64,000 bases of DNA from JAGNDO01 sp963704975 (GTDB taxonomy: Bacteria; Chloroflexota; Anaerolineae; Caldilineales; Caldilineaceae). Shown here piece after piece: positions 40,941 through 48,789 of the stretch. The position numbers and the translations under genes were made by a program. The notes beneath the pieces were generated by a model, which had not been told where the DNA came from, ran no database searches, and saw only the letters and a list, made by a program, of their open reading frames with translations. The stretch covers positions 62,001-126,000 of the forward strand of contig CAVPIK010000006.1 of the NCBI GenBank assembly GCA_963704975.1, read 5' to 3'. Each line of letters begins with the position of its first letter. The stretch's first letter is position 1.

Positions 40941-41005
40941 GCCCCCCGGCCCCCAATTCTGGGGGAGGTTGTGGACAGTTCCCCCAAGGTTGGGGGCTAG
41001 GGGGC
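40941..41005. repeat. CCCCCAA palindrome upstream of the NupP-like gene
   Basis: GCCCCCCGGCCCCCAA and its near complement TTGGGGGCTAGGGGGC, with an inner CTGGGGGAGG / TTCCCCCAAGG pair. Similar in word type (CCCCAA / TTGGGG) to the dispersed elements at 42541 and 51985. Nothing else is visible in the 340-base spacer 40842-41181 apart from the terminator at 41129. Confidence 0.6.
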
Positions 41006-41128
41006 AAGGCTGAATGGGTAAAAACGATCCATATCCGAGGATACTTGTTCCTCGTGAGTTTGTGATCGACTGGAGGTAAGAGATTGGGAAAAAACTGGGC
41101 AAAAGCGGGGGAGTGGGGCAAAACAATC

Positions 41129-41167
41129 GGGGTTAGGGAGCGGCAATATTCACCGCTCCCTAACCCC
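41129..41167 (-). terminator. Terminator after the BMP lipoprotein gene
   Basis: GGGGTTAGGGAGCGG / CCGCTCCCTAACCCC with a short AT-rich loop, followed on the minus strand by ATTGTTTT. A strong stem but a weak T run; partial read-through to the permease genes would be expected in this operon type. Confidence 0.65.
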
Positions 41168-41181
41168 GACGTCAATCAATC

Positions 41182-42270
41182 TTACTGACCGTAGCCTGTG
41201 CTGATGGAGCCATCATCCAGACCGGCCTTGATGCTCACCAGTTCGTCGGCGACGTCCTGGGGAACGATGGTATCAAAATCGTGGAAAGGAGCCAGGCCGG
41301 AACCACCGAAGAAGTTGCCGCCGGGGAAGGTGCCACCCTGGGCAGCCGTGATCAACTCAACCACGCCTGGGGTGATCAGCTTCATGGCGCTGGAGACCAG
41401 ACAAGGATGGGCAGCGGGGACCGTGAACCATTGGTCGGAGTCCACGCCGATGCAGAAGACCGTCGCGCCGGACTCGGCCGCCGCCGCAACCTCTTGCAGA
41501 CCGCCATTACCGGTCAGACCACCGGCGGCGAAGACCACGTCCGCACCCTGATCCAAAGCCTGCTTGGCCGTGGCAGCGCCCCATTCGGGATCCACGAAGG
41601 CAATGTCCATGCCGCCGGGATGGTAGGTGGAGATGATGTTGATGTCAGGATTGGTAGCCGTGGCACCGGCAACGTAGCCCTCGTTGAAGGCCACAACCGG
41701 GGGAACCAGATCCGTCCCCAACACGGCGGCGATGGTGCCGCTCTGGGTCATGCGGGCGGCCAACACACCGGCCAAATAGCCAGACTGGTCTTCGTGGAAG
41801 ATCAGGCCGGTCAGGTTGGGCAGCGCCTCACCCTGGAATTGATCGACACCGATGAAGAAGATGCCGGGGTTTTCCTTGGCAGCGGCCGTGGTGGCATCAC
41901 CCAGGGCAAAGCCCACAGTGACGATCACGTTGTAGTCGTTGTCAATGAACTGCTGCATGTTGTCAGCGTAGTCCTTGGAATCCTGGGTTTCGATATAGCG
42001 GTAGTCTTCCTCAGTCAAGCCCATGGCTGTGGCGAACTGGGTGACGCCTTCCCAAGCGGACTGGTTGAAGCTGCGGTCATTGACACGACCCACATCCGTG
42101 ACCAGGCCGACCTTGAAAGCGGCGGCAGCCGGCGCGGCAGGGGCTTCAACCGCGGCAGCCGGGGCTTCCACAGCGGGCGCCACAGCCGGGGCCGGAGCGG
42201 GGCAAGCCGTCAAGGCCATTGCCAAAACCAAAAGTACGGAAAGTAAAACCAACAATTTTTGTTTGGACAT
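41182..42270 (-). CDS. BMP-family nucleoside-binding lipoprotein
   Basis: About 362 residues from ATG 42270 (MSKQKLLVLLSVLLVLAMAL, lipobox LTAC), preceded by AAAGGAG. An Ala/Pro/Glu linker, then the BMP core: VGLVTDVGRVNDRSFNQSAW, DYRYIETQDSKDYADNMQQF, FALGDATTAAAKENPGIFFI, GYLAGVLAARMTQ, DVVFAAGGLTGNGGLQEVAA. The PnrA-type purine-nucleoside ligand is a family inference. It is the most abundant part of the operon by position, at the 5' end. Confidence 0.93.
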   Translation of the reverse strand: MSKQKLLVLLSVLLVLAMALTACPAPAPAVAPAVEAPAAAVEAPAAPAAAAFKVGLVTDVGRVNDRSFNQSAWEGVTQFATAMGLTEEDYRYIETQDSKDYADNMQQFIDNDYNVIVTVGFALGDATTAAAKENPGIFFIGVDQFQGEALPNLTGLIFHEDQSGYLAGVLAARMTQSGTIAAVLGTDLVPPVVAFNEGYVAGATATNPDINIISTYHPGGMDIAFVDPEWGAATAKQALDQGADVVFAAGGLTGNGGLQEVAAAAESGATVFCIGVDSDQWFTVPAAHPCLVSSAMKLITPGVVELITAAQGGTFPGGNFFGGSGLAPFHDFDTIVPQDVADELVSIKAGLDDGSISTGYGQ

Positions 42271-42436
42271 AGATCGACTTTCTCCTTTGAGAGTGAATGG
42301 GTTCTGTCCGAATTGGACTGGGTATTTCATCAAAAGCGAAAAGGGTTGATCCCCAGAGGAATGGGTAAAACAGGAGGTACAGCACGTTCACTCCCTGATT
42401 ATACTCAACCGGGGGAGCAGAAGCAAACCGGCCTGA

Positions 42437-42682
42437 TAAGGCAAAAGGCAAAGTGCAAAAGGCAAAAGGCAAAAATGCGTGTGTTGGAAACCCAATGAGT
42501 TTCACCCCCACATATTTTTGCCTTTTGCGCTTTGCTTTAACTACTAACCCCACCCTAGCCCTCCCCAGATTGGGGAGGGGACCGATCGTGCGTACCGGAC
42601 TCCCGACTACGGCGATCCGGCTCCTCCCCCAATCTGGGGGAGGCTGGGAGGGGGTGGCTTGTTCGTTGCCTTTTGCCTTTTC
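42437..42682. repeat. AAAAGGCA word repeat interrupted by a CCCCAATCT palindromic element (copy 1)
   Basis: The outer layer consists of AAAAGGCA words (42437-42476) and their complement TTGCCTTTTGC at 42518-42535 and again at 42667-42681. Between the two right-hand blocks lies a 120-base element at 42541-42660 with arms ACCCCACCCTAGCCCTCCCC and GGGGGAGGCTGGGAGGGGGT and inner CCAGATTGGGGAGG / CCTCCCCCAATCTGG. The same 120-base element recurs at 51985. No gene in 42271-42682. Confidence 0.75.
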
Positions 42683-43856
42683 TTACATGCGTTCGATGAT
42701 CCCCGCCGCGCCCATGCCGCCGCCGATGCACATGGTGACGAGGCCGACGTTCTTGTCTGCGCCGGTCCAGCTCGTGGAGGATCTGCACAGTCAGCTTGGC
42801 CCCGGTGCAGCCCAGGGGATGGCCCAGGGCGATGGCCCCGCCGTTGACGTTGGTGATCTCCTCGTCAAAGCCCAGTTCCCGGATCACGGCCAGGCTTTGG
42901 GCGGCGAAGGCTTCGTTCAGTTCGATCAGGTCCACGTCGGCCAGGGTCATGCCGGCCAGCTTGAGGGCCTTGGGCACGGCGGCCACCGGGCCGATGCCCA
43001 TGACTTCGGGCCGCACACCGCCCACGGCAAAGCTGATGAAGCGGCCCAGGGGGGTCAATCCCTCGGCCTTGGCCCGCTCTTCGCTCATGATCAGGAGCGC
43101 AGCGGCCCCGTCACTGGTTTGGCTGCTATTGCCCGCAGTGACCGATCCCCGGGCATGAAAGACGGGGCGCAGACTAGCCATTGCCTCAAGCGAGCCACCC
43201 CGGCGCACCCCTTCGTCCCGGCTGAAGGTGAAGCTGTGTTCTTTGGCCCCAGCGCCGTCGCCGTCCAACACGGTGACGTCAAAGGGGACGATCTCGGCGT
43301 CAAAGAGGCCGCCATCCACCGCGGCTGCGGCCCGCTCGTGGCTGCGGAAGGCGAAAGCGTCCTGGTCCGCCCGGCTGATGTTGAACTCGTTGGCCACATT
43401 TTCTGCGGTCAGGCCCATGCCCAGATAGACGCCGGGATAGTCCAGGGCCAACTGGGGATTGGCCATAAACTTGTTGCTGCTCATGGGCACCCGGGAGAGG
43501 CTCTCCACCCCCCCGGCCATGATGATCTCGCCCATGCCGGACATGATCTGCTGGGCGGCCAGGGCCACGGTCTGCAAGCCGCTGGAGCAGAAACGGTTCA
43601 CCGTCTGCCCCGGCACGCTGACCGGGAAGCCCGCCCGCAGGGACGCGATGCGCCCCACGTTCATGCCCTGCTCCGCCTCGGGCATGGCGCAGCCCATGAT
43701 CACGTCTTCGATCAGGGCCGGGTCGATCCCGGCCCGTTCGACGGCTGCCCGCAATACGGCGGCGGCCATGTCTTCGGGGCGGGCGGTGCGCAAGCTGCCC
43801 TTGGGGGCTTTGCCGATGGCGGTGCGAGCCGCCGATACAATCACTGCGTTTCTCAT
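42683..43856 (-). CDS. Acetyl-CoA C-acyltransferase (thiolase, one frame break)
   Basis: Releases acetyl-CoA in the last step of beta-oxidation. About 390 residues. Acylated Cys in TVNRFCSSGLQTVALAAQQI, His in the GxAxGHPxGxSG-type NVNGGAIALGHPLGCTGAKL, and the second Cys in VTMCIGGGMGAAGIIERM. A break near 42770 separates the last 35 residues. It reads EQGMNVGRIASLRAGFP, typical of the FadA/FadI group. Transcribed after the fused hydratase/dehydrogenase gene (44113-46553) with a palindromic spacer between. Confidence 0.9.
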
Positions 43857-43920
43857 ATGGTTATCCCTCCGAATGGGTGAAAAGTAGTCGGTTTATCGAG
43901 TATCGGTCAACCGCAATGCC

Positions 43921-44077
43921 AGCGCAGGTTGAGTAGGCCGGGTCAACCACGAATCTACTTGACCCTTGAAAGAAGGCCGTATCGAAACCGAAGCGGGTTG
44001 ACCCGCTTCGGTTTCGATACGCCGCCAGTCAGTGAATGGTCAGCGGAGATCTCGGCGGCGGCTACTCAACCTGCGCT
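43921..44077. repeat. TTGAGTAG...TATCGAAAC palindromic element, complex copy
   Basis: Outer inverted repeat AGCGCAGGTTGAGTAGG (43921-43937) and GCTACTCAACCTGCGCT (44061-44077); inner perfect 20-base stem CGTATCGAAACCGAAGCGGG with loop TTGA and its complement (43978-44021). The same words form a short element at 52083-52115. Palindromes of this type (GGTTTCGATAC...CTACTCAACC) are also known between genes in Actinobacteria. Confidence 0.8.
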
Positions 44078-44112
44078 AGTCCCGCCGAGATGTGCCGTAG
44101 CGGGCTATGCTC

Positions 44113-46553
44113 CTAGTTCCGCAGCGGCTTGCCGGTTTGCAACATATTCCAGATGCGGGCCTGGGTCTTTTCTTCGCCCAGGAGGGACAGAATCGCTTCC
44201 TTCTCCAGATCCAGGAAATACTGCTCGTCCATCCACGCCGGGGCGCTGAGTTCGCCGCCGGCGAGGATGTGGGCCAGCTTGTTGGCGATGTGGGCGTCGT
44301 ATTCGCTGATGTAGCCGCCCTGTTGCAGGGTGTAGATGCCGATGCGCAGGTTGGCCAGTTGGTCCTTGCCCGAGGCGTAGACGTTGCCCTTGGTGACGGC
44401 GGCGCTGTAGCCGTCGGCGACCATGCTCAGCACTTCCCGCTTGGCTTCCATGAGCAGGTGGTCCCGGTTCATGACGATGCGGTCGTTGGGGCCGAGGAAT
44501 CTCCATCTCCCGGGCCTGCACCGCGGACTCGGAGACCTTGGCAAAGCCGATCTGCTCGAAGACCTGTTGCAGGTAGGGGGTGGGGTTGACGTTGGGGGCG
44601 GTCATGTGGGGGCTGATGCGGCGACGCACCAGCTCTTTGCAGCCGCCCCAGCCGGGGATCAGGCCGACGCCGAACTCGACGAGACCGATGTAGGCTTCGG
44701 CGTGGGCCACGATGCGGTCGGAGCCCATGCTGACCTCCGCGCCGCCGCCCAGGGCCATGTTGAAGGGGGCCGCCACCACGGGTTTGGGGGCCTGACGCAG
44801 GGAAAGGATGGACTGCTGGCCTTCGGTGATGACGGCCTCCAGTTCGGTCCACATGCCCGCTTGGGCGCCCATGCCCATCTGCAGGAGGTTGGCCCCCACG
44901 CAGAAGTTGGCCCCGTCGTTGGCGATGACCAGACCGGTGGCGCTGCCGTGCAGACGCTCCACGGCCTTGCGCATGAGGGCGATGATGTCGCTGTCCAGAG
45001 CGTTCATCTTGGTGCGGAACTCCAGCAGCATGACGCCGTCGCCCATGTCCAGCAGGCCGGCGGAGTCGTTCTCGGCGATGGTGTTGCTCTTGTTGCGTCG
45101 CACATCGGCCACCCGCTTGTCCAGGGGGCTGGCGTCGATGGGTTCATATTGACCGGTCAAGGGGCTGTAGGCCATCTTTGTGTCGTTTTCATAGGCATAG
45201 AAGGTGGCAATCTCTTTGGCCACCATTTCCTTGACCCAAGGAGCCACTTTGCCGCCTTCACCTTCTAAACGGGCCACGACCTCCTTGACCCCCAAAGCAT
45301 CCCACATCTCAAAGGGACCCATCTCCCAGCCGAAGCCCCATTTCATGGCGTTGTCGATGTCCACCAGGCTGTCGGCGATCTCCGGGACCCGCTTGGAGGC
45401 GTAGGCCATGGTGCGGGAGAGGGTGTGCCAGATCAGGTCGCCGGCCGCGTCGTCGGCCTTGGCCAGGGTGCGCAGACGGTCGGGCAGGGGCTTGTCCTTG
45501 GCATCGCCCACACTGCTCCACTTGGGCTTGGCCGGGGCGACGTACTCGATTTCGCCCTCGGCGGCAGCGGGCAAATCCAGGCCCATGAAGACCTTTTTGC
45601 CCTTCTCGTCCTTGACCGTCTTCCAGAAGCCCTGGCCCACCTTGGCGCCCAGGAGCTTGTTGTCCACCAGGGTCTTCACCACGGCGGATTGATATTCGGA
45701 GCGCAGCACATCCCGGTCCTCGTCGCTCGGGGATCAGGTCGTAGAGGTTGCCGCCGACCAGGGCCATGACGTCGATGCCCACCACGTCCAGCAGGCGGAA
45801 GGTGGCGCTCTTGGGCCGGCCCAGCAGGGTGCCGGTCAGCTTGTCCACCTCTTCGACCGTGTAGCCGTTCTCGATCACGAACTCCAGCAGGTCGCTCATG
45901 ATGAAGCTGAACATGCGGTTGCCCACAAAGTTGGGCGTGTCCTTGCAGACCACCACGCCCTTGCCCAGGCGCTGCTCGGCAAAGGTGCGCATCTGCGCCA
46001 CAATGGCCGGGTCCGTGTCCGGGGTGGGGATGATCTCCAGCAGGTGCAGATAGCGGGGCGGGTTGAAGAAATGGGTGCCCAGGAAGCGCTTCTTGAAGTC
46101 GTCGCTGCGGCCTTGGGCGATGATGTGGATGGGGATGCCCGAGGTGTTGCTGCTGACGATGGCGTGGGCCGGGGCGGTCTTTTCGATGCGTTCCATCAGG
46201 GCCTGTTTGGGGCCGGGGCGCTCGATGATCACCTCGACGATCCAGTCGCTCTGGCTGACCGCGGTGTCGAAGTCGTCTTCCAGATTGCCCAGGGTGATCA
46301 GCTTGGCGTTCTCCGGGCTGAAGAGGTTGTTGGGCTTGGCCTTGACCATGCGGGCCATGCCGTCGTTGACAAAGCGGTTGCGCACGGCGGGGTGGTCCAG
46401 GGTGAGGCCCTTGGCGGCCTCGTCCGGGGTCAGTTCGTTGGGCACGATGTCCAGCAAAAACGCCGGAATCCCGGCATTGGCCAGGTGTCCGGCGATGGCT
46501 GCGCCCATAGTCCCCGCCCCGATGACGGTGACTCGATTGATTGCGTGGGTCAT
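44113..46553 (-). CDS. Fused 3-hydroxyacyl-CoA dehydrogenase / enoyl-CoA hydratase, FadN-like (two frame breaks)
   Basis: About 810 residues. The order is dehydrogenase first, hydratase last, as in Bacillus FadN and opposite to E. coli FadB. NAD motif VTVIGAGTMGAAIAGHLANA at residue 8; catalytic IVSSNTSGIPI and GTHFFNPPRYLHLLEIIPTP; second dehydrogenase domain KTLVDNKLLGAKVGQGFW. Crotonase part: FCVGANLLQMGMGAQAGMW, PVVAAPFNMALGGGAEVSMG, GLIPGWGGCKELVRRR. Breaks near 45725 and 44505. It precedes the thiolase on the same strand, giving hydratase, dehydrogenase and thiolase of one beta-oxidation set. Confidence 0.92.
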
Positions 46554-46806
46554 AGGAACATTGGCTCCTTTGGCAATGGGTGCGGCCAGGGGTGCTGGCC
46601 GCAATGGGAAAGTGGATCGATTGAATGTGGGGTGTTACGTCGATCTGTAGGCTAGTCGGTGGCTGTTTTGAGGGGGTTTTGGGATCGTGGCGAGGAGGGG
46701 AAATGAGGGGGTGAAGGGGTGAGCGGGGGAAGGGGTGATTAGTGTTATTTGGGGGAGGGGTCGTTGTTTTGGGGAGGCGGGGTGGGTTTGGGGGGCGCGG
46801 GGATAT
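46554..46806. other. Spacer upstream of the FadN-like gene with GGGGTGA words
   Basis: No complete gene. 46697-46740 repeats GGGGTGA units (AGGGGGTGAAGGGGTGAGCG), the word of the 7056 hairpin, without a second arm. It stands where the rest of the antitoxin fragment at 46807-46905 would lie. Confidence 0.5.
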
Positions 46807-46905
46807 TGGCAGCGTCCGCACGCGCAGGGTGCCGGAACCGGCCTCGAACGCTTTGATCTCTCGGATGCCTTCCAGGATTTCCAGGCCGATGTTTCGTTTG
46901 GGCAT
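46807..46905 (-). pseudogene. Truncated antitoxin-like regulator fragment
   Basis: About 33 codons, MPKRNIGLEILEGIREIKAF then EAGSGTLRVRTL, preceded by a perfect AAAGGAG ribosome-binding site. This is the N-terminus of HTH-type (HigA/RelB2-like) antitoxins that normally continue with a helix-turn-helix domain. Here the similarity stops at residue 33 and the frame runs into Pro-rich translation of repeat DNA. No toxin gene is upstream. I regard it as a remnant. Confidence 0.6.
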
Positions 46906-46948
46906 TGTGGGTCTCCTTTTGTCTTCGGGCATAGATGCGTCGGCGGCA

Positions 46949-46981
46949 AGAAGTTCAACTTTTGGCAAAAGTTGAACTTCT
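46949..46981. repeat. 33-base palindrome
   Basis: AGAAGTTCAACTTTTG and its exact complement around one central base. Located just upstream of the antitoxin fragment; could be its operator or a former terminator. Confidence 0.7.
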
Positions 46982-47128
46982 GAGTGTTCCTGAACTGCGC
47001 TTTCTGCAGCCAAGTCTACACCGAATTCCCTGAATTCTTGGCGAAATTGCGGGAATCGATTCCGTAATTTTGCATGAAATTGAGCGACGAATTTGTGCCG
47101 GATCGCACAAGAAATTGGTCGGCGACGA

Positions 47129-47263
47129 CCGCCGGGGGCTGAAGCGCCCCGGCTGGGCAGAGGAAACCCGGTGAACCGGGTTGGTCTCGACGGAGCCGTT
47201 CGCTGATCCCAGCCCGATTCATCGGGCTTGTGTGACCAGCCGGGGCGCTTCAGCCCCCGGCGG
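47129..47263. repeat. MITE-like inverted-repeat element, copy 2
   Basis: Arms identical to the 4118 element over 25-28 bases (CCGCCGGGGGCTGAAGCGCC... and complement), the same total length of 135 bases and the same AGCCCGATTCATCGGGCT inner hairpin; the rest of the interior is diverged. It ends 8 bases beyond the CDF transporter stop. Confidence 0.75.
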
Positions 47264-47271
47264 ATTGCGAT

Positions 47272-48657
47272 TTACCCCGCCGGTTCCAAATGCACCAACA
47301 CCTCGCTCACATTCCCAATCTGCCCCCGCACCTGCTCTTGCAGACGCGTACTCAACTCGTGCGCGGCGACCACGGAAATGGTGCCGTCCACGAAGGCGTC
47401 CAGGGTGATGAAGAGTTGGCCCTCCATCTGGTGGACGTGGATGTTGTGGGGCGCGGAGAGGCCGGGCACGTCGTCCGCGGCCTGGATGACGACGGCGGCC
47501 ACCCGCTCCTGCATGCCCCGGCTGACCCGGGCCGCGGGCAGGATCTCCGCGGTGGCCAGTTCGATGTGGGTGTGGATGGCGGTGACTTGGGGATAGCGTT
47601 CCCGCACGGTGATCTCGAAGGCGTCCACCCGGTCGTGGGCGTCGGCCAGGCGCAGGTTGGGGTCCACGCCGATGTGCAGATGCAGGAGCAGGTCGCCGTC
47701 GATCTGCTGCACCCAGAACTCGTGGACGGTCGAGCTCGTGCTCGTCCGCGGCCAGCTTGACCGCGGCGTAGAGGTCCGCGGCGCTCTCCGGCCCCCGCTC
47801 GGCCTCGATGTGGACGGTGACATCCTCGATGTTGGGCAGGTCCAGCAGGCGGCGGCGCACCTCGTCGCCGATGGCGTTGCCCTCCTGCATGGAGAGGCGG
47901 GGGGCCACCCGCACGTGCAGATCCACGGCCACGCTGTCCACCGGTCCCCGGCTGCGGATGCGGTGGAAGCTCTCCACCCCGGCCACCTCCGCCACCACCT
48001 GGCCGATGCTCTCCGGGTCCAGAGAGGCATGATCCACCAGGGCGGGGATGTTCTCCCGCACAGTCTCCACGCCGATGCGGGCGATGACCACGGCCACGAT
48101 CAGGGCCACCACCGGGTCCGCCCAGGGATAGCCCAGCCAGACCAGCCCCAGGCCCATCAACACGCCCGGCGCTGACATAGATGCTGGCCAAGGTGTGCCG
48201 GGCGTCCGCCACGATCACCTCGCTGCCCAGCTGCGCCCCTGGCGCATCTCCCACCAGCCGGTGAAGCCCTGCACGATCCCGCCGAAGAGCAGGGCCGCCA
48301 CGCTCCAAACATTGACCACGGTTTCGCAGTACCGGCGGATCCAACAGCCGATCCACCGCCCCTTTGCCCAACTTCCCAGGCGGTGACAAAGAGCAGGATG
48401 GCGATGATCAGGGCGGCCAGGGTCTCGTATTTGCGGTGGCCGTAGGGGTGATCCTCGTCCGGCGGCTGGCTGCCCATGCGCACGGCGATCACGCCGATCA
48501 CGTTGGAGAGGCCGTCGAAGAGGGTGTCCAGCCCGTCGGCGATCAGGCTGAGGGCGCCGGTCATCAGCCCCACGCCCAGCTTGGCCGCGGTGGCGGCCAG
48601 GTTGAGGAGGAAGGTGAGGATCAGCACTCGTTGGATGGCGGCGTGGTCTCGGTTCAT
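47272..48657 (-). CDS. CDF-family cation efflux transporter with extended C-terminal domain (several frame breaks)
   Basis: About 460 residues. N-terminal membrane part: MNRDHAAIQRVLILTFLLNL, LSLIADGLDTLFDGLSNVIG with the D...D of helix II, and DEDHPYGHRKYETLAALIIA. Helix V reads VADARHTLASIYVSAGVLMG: His is present but the Asp four residues later that completes the usual HxxxD metal site is Ser. After helix VI (PWADPVVALIVAVVIARIG) comes a C-terminal region of about 270 residues that seems to hold two or three ZT-dimer-like units (RIRSRGPVDSVAVDLHVRVA; QIDGDLLLHLHIGVDPNLRL; NIHVHQMEGQLFITLDAFVD). Breaks near 47735, 48178, 48240 and 48340-48390. Confidence 0.85.
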
Positions 48658-48689
48658 GGGTTCATTGTACGCCAGACCGGGCGCACAAA

Positions 48690-48730
48690 AAAACAGCGGG
48701 GAACGGCGTACCCCCGTTCCCCGCTGTTTT
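48690..48730. terminator. Hairpin between the CDF gene start and the repeat protein end
   Basis: AAACAGCGGGGAACGG / CCGTTCCCCGCTGTTT with an A run on one side and a T run on the other. It can end transcripts on either strand; the repeat-protein gene (ending 48790 on the minus strand) is the likely user. Confidence 0.7.
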
Positions 48731-48739
48731 GACTTCCCT

Positions 48740-48773
48740 AATCTTCCAGGAAGCTTTCAGCTTCCTGGAAGAT
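48740..48773. repeat. Dispersed palindrome AATCTTCCAGGAAG, copy 3 (short)
   Basis: AATCTTCCAGGAAGCTTTCAG then CTTCCTGGAAGAT: the outer 13 bases match copies 1 and 2, but the middle GGGGCCAGCAGATCT part is missing. 17 bases from the stop of the repeat protein. Confidence 0.8.
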
Positions 48774-48789
48774 GGGTGAATCCCAGTAC

